Shown here: in pieces, positions 34,871 through 46,883 of the stretch | Position numbering within the stretch: the stretch's first letter is position 1 | Layout: every line of letters begins with the position of its first letter | Assembly: GCF_024586455.1 (NCBI RefSeq) | Contig: NC_065919.1 | Coordinates: 34,758,839 to 34,822,838, forward strand | Reading direction: 5' to 3' | DNA length: 64,000 bases | Source: Bactrocera neohumeralis | Taxonomy: Eukaryota; Arthropoda; Insecta; Diptera; Tephritidae | Program-made: the position numbers and the translations under genes | The notes under the pieces: generated by a model | Told to the model about the DNA's origin: nothing | What the model saw: only the letters and a program-made list of their open reading frames with translations | The model's database searches: none

Positions 34871-37800
34871 CTCAATCACAATAACAAAAGGTAAAACTGT
34901 CATAAATACATATATTGCATGACTATTGGTTATTCCGTTTACATTCACACACGGAAATAACGAAATTGCACATTTTGTAGCTCTACAGAACATTCATCGA
35001 TATGACTGCATGAACATATAGTCGCAGCACAACAACAATTTTATTGATGTTTTCGTTGATATGACAATATTGGTTTAATAATATTCACTGTTATGAAGCA
35101 ATTGATTTGCACGAATATATCGAGTTTTTAAAATGTATTAACTTTTACTGTATAAGAAAGCTTTTATTGAAAATAATGTGCAGTTTTCAAGATATCGATT
35201 CTAGCTTTGTTAGATTTTATGATTCACTCGCATACGTGCTTTAGGCAGATGAGGTTTATAATAATTATTATTACAGTGTATTAATTTAATAACCATATAA
35301 TTTTAAAGAAGTTCAATTTAAGCCTAAGCTGTGAATGGTAATTATTATGGAGAATGTTATTTGGATAATGTGAACTATTTTGATATTAGATTAATAAAAC
35401 ACTTTTATAAGTACATATAGTATATATCACAGAACCTATGAAACACACCGAACAATGAACGCATATTTTGAGTTTAAGACTTGCGTGATAAGAATTCAAT
35501 TTGCGTTATTGTTACTTTGCAAGTCCTGCGTTATGAGGCAGCCAGATGGAATTATGTACTTTTGGATGAAATTCGGGTAAAGCCGACTTCATTAGCTTAT
35601 ATGTACATATGTATACATATTTATTTAATCGTGTATTTGATTTTAAAACTCATATTGACAATGAGAGAAGAGAACTTGTACCAAATGTGTGCTCGATAAT
35701 ATAAAACACACAATTTTTGCTATGTAAGTCAATTCTTTTTAGAGGGTTAGTTATAATTGTTACTTTTATTACACATATGTCGTTCAGACTGCGATGTAAA
35801 CAAGTTGTGTATTACACCACTGGAAGCGCTGTTTATAGCTGAAATGCGGTTGTTGTTTATCCGCATTGCAGCTATGTAAGCTACATGATACTGACAAGGG
35901 GTGGTGGAGTGAAAAACGCAACCGTCAACGAGGTCCGAGTTGACCGTACAGACTAAGCTTGTGCGATGTGACGGCATGTGCATGTTTTTTTATCTTGCAG
36001 ATGTAGGATAATTTTGCAGTGTACTGATGAACGTATACATATGAATATGTACGTAGTTTCTTGGGGTTTTTATTTTTCACTGCCCTTGGTAATAATTCAT
36101 ATTCAAATTGCTAATTGAATATTATTTGTTAAAACAACGAGCATTAAGGTCGACTGTGATGAATTTTGTTGTTAATCTATTTAGCTACGTTTTGCGGCCT
36201 TCAAAATATTATTAAAATTTGTTTCAGACACTATCATCTTAAACATGCACAACATATCACCGCTTTATAAATTATTACAATTAACAAAAGACATATAATA
36301 CCATACTCAGATAGTTCGTTAAAACAATTATGCTTACTACCTATTGCTTTCGCTATAGATTTGCTGGCAGAAGAATAACCGTGCTACCATGCGCTCAAAA
36401 GGAGATATTCATTTGGTTACTGACTTACTTATGTTTATACTTATGAATAAAATCTCTTCGTGCGCATAGCAATCATCTAATCTTGACTATTTCCTTAAAG
36501 AACCTTTGTTCATTAGGAGTATAAAATGAAGTCACTTGCTTCAATAGATTGTGGTATGTATAAGGAAGTAGTTAGAAATCAACTCAGGTCCTTACATCGA
36601 CCATGTTCGTATATGTAGATAACCATATGTAAACCTATATCTATCTCTTTTAAAGAGTAGGTGTAATTATGGGCGACAATAGCGAAGATAAGATGAAGTG
36701 TTGTGATAAAGTACTTGGCAATTCATGAATCAACTGTAACCCTTTAGCGCCAGTTTTTTGGATAGGTTCACCAGCTGAAAATACAAACACAAAATACTGT
36801 TTACATGCCTACGTTGTTAAACATATTACACTTAAGTTAACATTCCTTCAAATACTTCACCCTTTTTCTTTTAAAAGTGCTGTTTTTAATGGTCGCGTGT
36901 ACAATGCACCAACAAAAAATTTTGACTTGAATATATGTAAGTCAAATGCAAAATTGAAAAATAATATATGAATACACTTCATATAAAGAAATAATATATC
37001 ACGGGTGATGTGGGTGCTCCTGTAGTAGAATGCATTTACACAAAATGTCCAACATTATGATATTCGATATTGCGAGTCAAAGTTAATTTTTTAATTCACA
37101 TGTACCCATATATTATATTACCATTATATATTTATTCATAATATTCAAGTATCAATGTAGTTTTACCGTGACTCTTAATATAATGAATTGTAAAACAATC
37201 CTATTCCTGTGTGGAATAGCCAATTTATATTATTGTAAATAATGACCTTATCATGAGTATTTATGATTTCAAATTTTCTAGGAGCTTTCAACTGTTTTGG
37301 ATTGTCTTATTCATAATGCTGTTTCATTATTTATTAATTACAAATTAAAAACTGACAAAATTATCATTAAGAGAACATTTTAATGACTTCTACGAATTTG
37401 GATCCCAGTACAAATTTTAATAGTAATTCAATTCTTTCTAAATAAATGTAGTTGTAAACTTTAATTTTTTCTTTTAATTTGAATAAAATTGGTTAACTTG
37501 AATCCAGGAGGAATTAGGAGCATTACAAATAATAATTGAATCACTTACATCGAACTGGTCAGAAAGCAGGATTAATAGTTGTACGGCTGCTCACTCATTG
37601 GCATGATAGCCAGTGAGCGGCGCTCAACTAAATATTGGAAACGGCGGTAAAATTGTAGGAGCAACTTACAAGTGAAAACTAATATCGCCATCAAAGATTG
37701 TGCGCATGCGCGATTACCACAAAAGGTCTTATTCTGGTATTCTGGTTGGAGATAGTAACCAGCCACCTGGAACGCGTTGTGCTCATAAAAATAAAAAGAA

Positions 37801-38351
37801 AGCACTAAAATATTATCTCAGTTTTCTTTACATATAGTAATTTTAACGCATCCTCGAAAACTTAACAGTATGATTTCGCGATTTAAAGTGAATTGACAAT
37901 AGATTTATTAGTTAACATCAAATACTTCATTCTTAATGTGTTCTTGTTTTTTTTTTTTGCTAACTGCATGTATATATTATGGTAAACTGTATTTATATTC
38001 GTAACACGTAAAACCCAACACCAATCGAGAAAGTTCAAAGTACGTAATAAAAAAGTAAAGTACGAAAAAATTAATAAATCCTTACCCATGTCTGTTGATA
38101 TTCCGCCGTATTGTGTTAAATCTGATCTTATCTTACCTATAATGAGACAATAGTAATGGAAGATTGTTAATTAATTGGTAAGCCACTAAATTTTAGAAAA
38201 TAATAGAAATAGAAGGCTAATATAATACAAAACACTTGTATATTAAAACTTTCGCATACATACTTATGTTTCCTAAGAAATTATTCGATAAACAACTTAT
38301 AAAATATTATTAACAGTTAATGCTGTATATAAGTAATTATAACATGTTTCT
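34871..38351. other. Unique sequence, one strong hairpin
   Basis: No gene or transposon was recognised. At 35835-35875 ATAGCTGAAATGCGG and CCGCATTGCAGCTAT form a 15-base stem with one mismatch and an 11-base loop. The rest is AT-rich with scattered ACATATGTAT motifs. Confidence 0.4.
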
Positions 38352-38790
38352 ACAGAGATAATAGTTTTCTTCACCTAACAATTGTTTGTATCACCTTAAA
38401 ATAATCAATTTAGCTGCCTCTTTGTGTAAGCGATCACTTGAGTAAAGATTTTGTACATGTTTTTATTGGCAAAACGCCATTAAACGAAGACCTGTAAATT
38501 GCACTAACTAAGCACTAAATTGAGGTATACTTAGAACTATGATTTGGCACAGGGAATTACAGTAGCAAGACTAATCTGTAGGCTAAAAATTTTGAAAAAT
38601 CTTTTGACATTTCTATATTACAGTGTGAAAATTAGCGAAATCGGGCTACAACGGCGCTCACTCCCTATATAACACAATTTTAAATTTCATTTGATTCTTT
38701 CACTTTGTAGTATACAAATCAAACAGCAATTAATATAACCAGATAAAACTTTGCACAAAAAGTTCTTTTGAAGTACATTGTGACAAAAAA
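38352..38790 (+). mobile_element. Old HINE, plus strand
   Basis: It starts near GAGATAATAGTTTTCTTCAC and CTAACAATTGTTTGTA, the diverged 5' block of group B. It continues with 'AAGCACTAAATTGAGG' and 'GTGAAAATTAGCGAAATCGG' internal blocks. The 3' hairpin end is not recognisable. Confidence 0.5.
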
Positions 38791-38869
38791 GCAACCGGAA
38801 ATTGTAATTAAATTACCCAGGTAAATGACATTTTAAAAAATTGTATTTAGCTAAGTTGGTAGGGCTGTC

Positions 38870-38978
38870 CTTAATTCTTTTTCACTGGCGTAGACTCCGT
38901 TTACGCGATTATAGCCGAACTAACAACACCGCGCCAGTCGTTTCTTCTTTTCGCAATGTGGGGCCAATTTGTATGGCA
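38870..38978 (-). mobile_element. LINE 3' tail fragment (copy 3 of 4)
   Basis: The minus strand encodes NWPHIAKRRNDW and then SAII before a stop. It is the same C-terminal block as the copies at 12.8, 19.0 and 54.4 kb. Only about 35 codons are left and the 3' end faces left. It abuts the start of a plus-strand mariner fragment. Confidence 0.6.
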
Positions 38979-38999
38979 AATATGAACGCGATCTGTCAA

Positions 39000-39300
39000 C
39001 CAGTTTGCTTACTGCAGCTGCTTAAGTCGGTACACCTCAGTCGTACGCGCGATTTTTACAATGGATACAAATATCGAACAAATAATATGTCTCCCATTTT
39101 GTACTTTTACCAAATTTCGTGTGCAAAAAACGTTACGAATGTAAGAAAAGGCTTACGGTGATTAAAAAACACAAGCCTACGAGTGGTACAAAGCCTTTCA
39201 AGACGATCGAGAGATCGTTGAAGACATCCCTCGTTTTGGATGACCTTCGACGTCTTCAACTGGTGAAAATAATAAAAAAGTGAAGTATATGGAAACAGAA
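39000..39300 (+). pseudogene. Mariner transposase N-terminal fragment
   Basis: From an ATG at 39061 the plus strand gives MDTNIEQIICL. After a frameshift it continues with QAYEWYKAFQDDREIVEDIP and PSTSSTGEN, the HTH and linker region of mariner transposases (xAYEWYKAFQxGREIVEDxPRSGRPSTS). The catalytic domain is absent. The sequence passes at about 39300-39320 into a different transposase family. Confidence 0.7.
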
Positions 39301-39319
39301 CCATCAAGCGCGTCGCATG

Positions 39320-39860
39320 TTCGGTGAATGAGCCGATTTTCGCAAGAAAGTTTTTATCAGCAAAAATTAATGTACATATTTGGAGTGATGATAATCCATA
39401 AGCCATTGCTGAGACCGCGTTACGTGCTCATAACGGCATTGTTTAGCCCTATGGGCAGAGGGAATCATTGGTCCATGTTTCTTCCAAAATGAAGATGGTC
39501 ATAATGTTACAGTTAATGGGAAACGCTATAGAGCTATGAATAACAACTTTTTCGTGCCTGAATTGGATAATGTTAATTTTGACGACGCTACATTGCGTCG
39601 CGGGTCTATGGCGTGGTGCCCAAAATCGTGCGATTTAACACTAATGGACTAGTTTTTGTGAGATTATGTGAAGTCGCACGATATTGCTGACATGAGTCCG
39701 TAGGTGGTGCCTATTGGTCACTTGCCCGAATTTATTGTCTAAACATGATGGCAAATTCCTATATTTAAAATGAAGCTAAATTCTTGGTTATAACATTAAA
39801 TTATATCCGTTTAATTTCTTCGTGAAAACCGCTTGTCTACAAAAAACACCCTTCGTATGC
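39320..39860 (+). pseudogene. Tc3-like transposase catalytic fragment
   Basis: With frameshifts the plus strand gives INVHIWSDDNP and AIAETALRAHN, then SSKMKMVIMLQLMGNAIEL-type frame remnants of NEDGHNVTVNGERYRAM. Next come LDNVNFDDA, SCDLT near the DxxPxD region and GHLPEF at the C-terminus. This matches the WSEDNPHAI / VTVNGERYRAM / PPRSCDLTPLDFFLWGYVK / GGHLPE order of Tc3-like transposases common in insects. The block between FDDA and the PRSCDLTPLD region is deleted, removing the second catalytic aspartate. A terminal AAAAAACACCCTTCG at about 39842 is probably the right inverted repeat. Confidence 0.65.
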
Positions 39861-40503
39861 ACATACATATGTAAATATCTGTATCTTAATTATATTCGAT
39901 CAGTTTGTATGGCAACGGTCTGAGTAATATATTCGTAGAATGTACCCCTTATATGAATAATAGTCTATGCCAAATTTTGTGGAATAAAAAAATTGTCGAC
40001 CAAATTTTGATCGACCAATTGTTAAGGCATATAATGGAACCTATCTGAACAACTTGTTAGGAGGTTATATCATTGTCTTGCGTAACCAGAGTTTTCGATA
40101 AGAAATGTAACGATAGGTTTAAAGTAAATGTAGTGAAGGCAATGCGAATTATTCTTATACACGAATAAAGGGATAATACACTACTTGTTTACATAATTCT
40201 CCTCTTTTTTGTCCAACAAATTTGTATGCTCTCAGTTTAATGTTTACATCGTAAAAGTGCAAAATGTAAACAACGAAATGCCAGCCGTAATACCGCAAAT
40301 GCCACTGCTCAGCATTCGAAAAAAATGGATGTAGTGATGCGCTGTGTTATATTCAACCAATGTGGAGCAGGAGTGTAAAAATTTGATTTAATGCTTGTGA
40401 TAGACCACGTGTATAGTTAAATATGCTAGGTCGTGCCTGACGCTTTAAGCACCGCTTCCGTTGTCCGCCAATTTCCTCACGCCAAAAAAGTACAAAATTA
40501 ACA
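39861..40503. other. Spacer with no recognised feature
   Basis: Unique AT-rich sequence between transposon remnants; nothing recognised. Confidence 0.35.
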
Positions 40504-41077
40504 TATAAGGAAGGGCTAAGATCGTGCGTAACCGCAAGTATTATACTTTAGCAAATTGAAAGCATCAAAGCTGAGGCAATACTTTTAGGTGTTCGCAAAA
40601 CCTTATATTAAGCAAGTATTTATTAAGCTATTTGCCGTTGAAATTTTTTCAGAAGTCTTAAACTATTATTTTAGGTACATACATATGTACATAAGTATGT
40701 ATATGGAAGCTGAATCGATGTTATTCTTTTTGTTCATCACGATCCATCATTGCCTGAAAAATACGTACTCTGAGTTGAGTTAAGCTGAGATATATGGAAT
40801 AAAGTCAAGCGGATATTTATGTGTGTTAGGTATACGGTTTACGGTACAATGCATAGTCGGAAATCACTAAATACCCCATATACATATCCAAATATACTCG
40901 AGAACGTTGTTTCCATTAAATTTTATGAAGATAACTCGCATTGAAAGTATACTATAAAGTATACTATAATCACCCATTAATAGTAACGCTTTCTCCAAAT
41001 TAGTCTATAGTAAATCTAATATTATAGGTACGTGTGTTTAATTTTTCTCAGATATCTTACATATGTGTCGATATATA

Positions 41078-43529
41078 CAAGGCCGTAGCCAGGATTTCAT
41101 TTGGGGAGGGGGGGGATTAACTAAAAAAAAACATTTCAAATTCAAATTACATATGTACATATCTTTATTCAGGCTTTACAGTGATTATTTATATATAATA
41201 CATACTTATACATCTTAAAAAATATATTAAAAAATCATAAAATAAAGAAACTAAAAATATTTCATTTATTTTGTACATACATATGTTAATCTACACCTGT
41301 AAATTGTTAAAAACACATATTATATGTACTATATATGTATTTGTGCGAGCTTTTTTCGCAGCAAATATGTCAATAACTTCTTTTGTTGGCACATTTATAC
41401 GGCGATGAACCGACATCAATGCCAAACCATTTAATCTTTCCGTGCTTGTTGAGTTTCTGAGGTACGTCTTTAACCTCTTCATAGTTGAAAAAGATCGCTC
41501 GGAAGAGCATGTAGTAACTGGTAAAGTTACCAAAATTTTTAATAGAAAATACACATTTGGAAATAAATCTTTATTGCAGGCTTCAAGCGATTCTATTGCT
41601 GAATTAGGCATGTTTATTTCGGGTTCGTTGCGCCATTTTGTTTGCCAAAGCTGCAATTCAGACTTAATGTAATTGTCTTTTAAAAAATTTTCATAAAATG
41701 AAAAGGTGTTTTCGTGAAATACTGTGCCAGCCTTTACACACTCTTTTGGTAGCAATTTTTAAAGTTGTGTCACTGTTACATTATGCTTTTCAAATCTTAG
41801 TTTTAATTGGTTAATGAAATCATCTAAGAGTGGAAGTAAAATGGTTATTCGGTAGTATTTTTTTGGATCTTTTTCAACTATGTTTGCGCGGCTTTGCTGT
41901 CGCCCAGTTATTCGAGGCAACGCTATTGTTTCACCCAGAAACTCAAGCAAGTTCTCAGCATCTTTAAAAATATCTACGAACTCTGTTTCTGAGTTTGTAC
42001 GCATATTTTTAAAATTGTTTATAATGAGATCGACGTGCTGTACAGCAGCCGCTAAGTCGCATGAAGTTGTTTGAAGAGTTTTGCATAATGGCAAATATAC
42101 AATTTAGGCAGCACAAGCTTATCACGAACTCGCTAGTTGATATTGATCTTATAAAAGAAGATGCTTTTGATGAAGTATCGCAATCGCTATTACCACTTAA
42201 TTCTTCTAATGCACCAACAATCGCTTTAAAAATCTCTTTAAACCTCAGCAGCCCATCATGGTTTTCAACCCATCGGGTTTCGCACATTGCAGTTAATTTT
42301 CTCCATTTTGTTTTTGGCATATTTTGTTTAATATATTCTGTTAAAAAATTTGTTCGTTTGGCGGAGGATTTGAAAAAGAGCCCTATTGATTTTATAATGC
42401 CAATTGCATTTCTGATGGGTTGAATTTGGCATGAGTGACACAAAGCTAAATTTAGCGAATGAGAGCTGCAGTGCACATAGAGAGCTTCAGGATATTTTTC
42501 TCGGATTATTGCCTGCACACCATTCACATTGCCTTTCATGCTTGCAGCACCATCGTAGCCTTGTCCAACTAAATAATTACAGTCAATTTGCATTTTGTGT
42601 AAACTTTCCAGAATTGTTTGAGCTAAAGAAGCTCCTGTTGTGCTTTCAACAGTAACAAATGTAAGAAAATCTTCTTGTACGATATAAACATTGTTGTAGA
42701 GCTCGGTGTATCTTACACAGATGGACATTTGTTCCTCTCGTGATATATCCGTTGTTTCATCAGCCAGCAAGGAAAAACTCTTAGCATTATTAATAGCCGT
42801 CACCAGTTGTTTTTGAATTATTTCACCACAAACAGAAATCAATTCATTTTGTATAGTTGGACTATAATATGTAGCATTTAACTGCAAAGTTTCATCATGT
42901 TGTTTCAAATCTATATCGCCACATTTATGACGCATACGTAATATAGCTCGAAAACTACCATCATTAATATCTGGTTCAGACTCATTGAATTTAATACATC
43001 TGAAATCGCAAGTTCCTCTTAATGATAATTCTTGTCGTCCACACAGCTTAATGGTTTCAACAATGGGAACCAGTTTTTTCCTATTTTTGGCAATATTAGC
43101 GGATCGCGCGATGTCTAGCTGACTCCTTATGTCTATTTGTTTTTTTTCATATACGCTTATAAAATTATCAGCAAATAATGTGCAGTCTTGATGATACTTG
43201 CTTTGCTCATGCCGCTTAAAATCCGCGATCGCGTCTTTCCACTTGTTTAATGGTTTCACAACCAAAAACGATAAAGCAAGCGTGCCACAAAATATATGCG
43301 TACCTATCTATAATCTATAAAGATTGTCGTTAGTTCAGTAGTCAAGCATATACATACATACATATGTATGTAGATACAAATAATAATTGAGACTAACTTT
43401 TTACATGATTTCTATGCTTCTAAAAAATACAATTAAGCATATTTATATTATAAAAAAAAATTTAATCACATTAATTTCGGGGGGGGATTGATCCCTGCCA
43501 TCACCCCCCCTAGATTAGATACGGCCTTG
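41078..43529 (-). mobile_element. hAT transposon, 2452 bp, 8-bp target duplication
   Basis: The termini are CAAGGCCGTAGCCAGG on the left and CAAGGCCGTATCTAATC read from the right, giving a 10-bp perfect inverted repeat. The direct repeat GATATATA flanks the element at 41070-41077 and 43530-43537, the 8-bp duplication expected for hAT. Both ends also carry runs of G just inside the repeats. It contains a degraded hAT transposase on the minus strand. The perfect duplication suggests a fairly recent insertion, although the gene already carries at least one frameshift and one stop. Confidence 0.93.
41291..43307 (-). pseudogene. hAT transposase (TTF finger, DUF4371-like, dimerisation)
   Basis: Read on the minus strand. 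The first part (43307-42009) contains a partial TTF/BED-like finger, KRHEQSKYHQDC, about 60 residues in. A DUF4371-like catalytic region follows with FSLLADETTDISREEQMSIC, GQGYDGAASMKGNVNGVQA and VHCSSHSLNLALCHSCQ, then WVENHDGLLRF. The second part (42094-41759) follows after a frameshift near 42090 and ends at a TAA stop. The third part (41755-41291) contains the C-terminal hAT dimerisation signature LPVTTCSSERSFSTMKRLKT, then LRNSTSTERLNGLALMSVHR. One frameshift and one in-frame stop inactivate it. No ATG is visible at the N-terminus before the upstream stop, so a first exon or the finger's start may be missing. The family is the one often annotated as ZMYM-like or 52-kDa repressor-like in insects. 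Confidence 0.88.
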
Positions 43530-43784
43530 GATATATACGGTATAAAGTCGATCAGACGCTTGAAACTTCTTTATTAAATATATGAGATTAGGGAGAGTAT
43601 TAACCCGATTTTATCACCTTACTAAAGTTGGAAAATTATGATCCGATTTCGACAATTTATAGAAGTGACCATCCACTATTTGTGCAAAGTTATCCTAATC
43701 AAGTTTGGTTGATATACATAAGTAGCTTAAGTGTATTGTGAAATATGGTATGTACTTTATTTGCTATGCAAGGTGTAAAATTTT

Positions 43785-44852
43785 TATACTCTCGCAACAA
43801 TGTTGCTAACCAGAGTATTATAGTTTTGTTCACATAACGGTTGTTTGTAAGTCCTAAAACTAAAAGAGTCAGATATAGGGTTATATATACCAAAGTGATC
43901 AGGGCGACGAGTAGAGTCGAAATCCGGATGTCTGTCTGTCCGTCCGTCCGTCTGTCCGTCCGTGCAAGCTGTAACTTGAGTAAAAATTGAGATATCATGA
44001 TGAAACTTGGTACACGTATTCCTTGGCTCCATAAGAAGGTTAAGTTCGAAGATGGGCAAAATCGGCCAACTGCCACGCCCACAAAATGGCGGAAACCGAA
44101 AACCTATAAAGTATCATAACTGAGCCATAAATAAAGATATTAAAGTGAAATTTGGCACAAAGGATCGCATTAGGGAGGGGCATATTTGGACGCAATTGTT
44201 TTGGAAAAGTGGGCGTGGCCCCGCCCCCTACTAAGTTTTTTGTACATATCTCGGAAACTACTATAGCTATGTCAACTAAAGTCTACAGAGTCGTTTCCTT
44301 CAGGCATTTCCATATACAGTTCAAAAATGGAAGAAATCGGATAATAACCACGCCCACCTCCCATACAAAGGTTATGTTCAAAATCACTAAAAGTGCGTTA
44401 GCCGACTAACAAAAAACGTCAGAAACACTAAATTTTACGGAAGAAGTGGCAGAAGGAAGCTGCACCCAGGCTTTTCTTGAAAATTGAAAATGGGCGTGGC
44501 GCCGCCCACTTATGGACCAAGAACCATATCTCAGGAGCTACTAGACCGATTTCAATGAAATTCGGTATATAATATTTTCTTAACACCCTGATGACATGTA
44601 CGAAATATGGGTGAAATCGGTTCGCAACCACGCCTTCTTCCAATATAACGCTATTTTGAATTCCATCTGATGCCTTCTCTGTATAATACGAGTATAAACA
44701 TTAGGAACCAATGATGATAGCGGAATAAAACTTTACAAAAATACGGTATTTGAAAAATATGTAAATGACGTATTATGAAATCTCGATTATCACTTTACCA
44801 TGCGAGAGTATAAAATGTTCGGTGACACCCGAACTTAGCCCTTCCTTACTTG
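43785..44852 (+). mobile_element. HINE, young full-length copy, first of a tandem pair
   Basis: Full length, from TATACTCTCGCAACAATGTT to the hairpin GTTCGGTGACACCCGAAC and CCTTACTTG. It has the CTGTCCGTCCG tract at 43930-43963 and an 11-bp subterminal inverted repeat. By eye it is nearly identical to 26307-27378; a few bases differ, for example CCAGAG for CGAGAG near the start and a shorter CTGTCCG tract. The next copy begins one base after its CTTG end. Confidence 0.85.
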
Positions 44853-44853
44853 T

Positions 44854-45919
44854 TATACTCTCGCAACATTGTTGCTAAGGAGAGTATTATAGTTTTGTTC
44901 ACATAACGGTTGTTTGTAAGTCCTAAAACTAAAAGAGTCAGATATAGGGTTATATATACCAAAGAGATCAGGGTGACGAGTAGAGTTGAAATCCGGATGT
45001 CTGTCTGTCCGTCCGTCTGTCCGTCCGTCCGTCCGTACAAGCTGTAACTTGAGTAAAAATTGAGATATCATGATGAAACTTGGTACACGTATTCCTTGGC
45101 TCCATAAGAAGATTAAGTTCGAAGATGAGCAAAATTGGCCAACTGCCACGCCCACAAAATGGCGGAAACCGAAAACCTATAAAGTGTCATAACTAAGCCA
45201 TAAATAAAGATATTAAAGTGAAATTTGCCACAAGGGATCGCATTAGGGAGGGTCATATTTGAACGCAATTTTTTTGGAAAAGTGGGCGTGGCCCCGCCCC
45301 TACTAAGTTTTTTGTACATATCTCGGAAACTACTATAGCTATGTCAACCAAACTCTACACAGTCGTTTCCTTCAGGCATTTCCATATACAGTTTAAAAAT
45401 GGAAGAAATCGGATAATAACCACGCCCAAATCCCATACAAAGGTTATGTTGAAAATCACTAAAAGTGCATTAACCGACTAACAAAAAACGTCAGAAAAAC
45501 TAAATTTTACGGAAGAAATTGCAGAGGGAAGCTGCACCCAGGTTTTTTTTTTTAATTGAAAATGGGCGTGGTCTCGCCCACTTATGGACCAAAAACCATA
45601 TCTCAGGAACTACTAGACCGATTTCAATGAAATTCGGTATATAATATTAACACCCTGATGACATGTACGAAATATGGGTGAAATCGGTTTACAACCACGC
45701 CTTCTTCCAATATAACGCTATTTTGAATACCATCTGATGCCTTTTCTGTATAATACGAGTATATACATTAGGAACCAATGATGATAGCGGAATAAAACTT
45801 TACAAAAGTACGGTATTTGAAAAATATGTAAATGACGTATAATGAAATCTCGATTATCACTTTATCATGCGAAAGTATAAAATGTTCGGTAACACCCGAA
45901 CTTAGCCCTTCCTTACTTG
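44854..45919 (+). mobile_element. HINE, full-length copy, second of a tandem pair
   Basis: It has the same structure and orientation as its left neighbour, joined as CTTG-T-TATACTCTCGC. It differs at several percent of positions, including a missing TTTTCT near 45640 and a T-run near 45542. The two copies are therefore not a very recent tandem duplication of one another. Confidence 0.85.
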
Positions 45920-46880
45920 TTGAATATCTATTAAATTTATTTAAATGTAACCAAATAGTATAACTTTGATAAGTAGAAGTGAATAAAATAAAAGATATTT
46001 CTTTAAAATAATTTAGAAGACAAACAGTGTATATTTTGAAAAGATAATTAATGCTAATGACTTCAACAATGAAAGTTTGCTTGGGCCACCACCGAATAAT
46101 ATTAAAATAAATAAATCATTATTAAAATGCAAGTTTCACCCAATGTATATAAGTACATATATATGTGTATGCATATTTTTATGTTTTTATTATTGTTGTT
46201 GATTCTTTATATCGATGAGATTGCCATGGTTGCTTGCATACCGTTTGGACGTAAGACATGTATCATATATAAACATATGTGAGAGTTGCCCCATTGATTA
46301 CGTCGCACTAATGATTTGTGGTTGTTAAATAAATTTAAAAACGTTCATAACAAAGCTGCCGGTTTCGCCGCTAAATATGTTAGTTTTTGGCTTACACTTG
46401 TTAATACATGTACACACATATACATATGTATATGTATATATGAAAACTTTAAAAATTTTCAATTCACATATTTTATAGAATTAATTAAACAGTGAAAACA
46501 TAAATACATATATTATGTTTAGGCTACTGTTTTTAGTTGCAGCAATGTCTTTTTGCAAACACACAATGCTTACATTTTTTATTTGCATTGGGTTTATTAG
46601 CACTATTTCTTTTTGATAAGTGTTTACATTTCTCATAAGAAAACTAAAATAGCAGATCACAACGTACAAACCTAAGCAAACAAAATTACATACTATACAT
46701 ACATATATTTTCTCCACTCTACTTTGCAGTGAGAAAAGCGCACTGGCGTCTAATAGGCAGTCAGTGAAATGTGGCCAGACGTAGCCTGCAGCTTGCAGAT
46801 ACACATTGTGTATTTGTTTGGGTCGGCAATTAAGATTTATATCAACTAAATTTGATGAGCAATAAAAATTGAGCTTTTCA
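45920..46880. other. Spacer with no recognised feature
   Basis: AT-rich. A long minus-strand open frame over 46481-47002 is hydrophobic, has no family resemblance and lies antisense to a better-looking plus-strand frame. Confidence 0.35.
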
Positions 46881-46883
46881 AAA

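Larger units (their letters stand above)
40504..43780 (-). mobile_element. HINE, minus strand, split by a hAT transposon
   Basis: The left end ATAAGGAAGGGCTAAG, with GTGCGTAACCGCAAG and ATTATACT, is the reverse complement of a HINE 3' end. The sequence up to 41077 and again from 43538 fits HINE internal blocks. The hAT junction falls in ATGTGTCGATATATA, which matches CATATTGGTCGATATATGCG in the uninterrupted copy at 51.09 kb. The far right boundary near 43780 is uncertain because another HINE starts at 43785. Confidence 0.55.
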
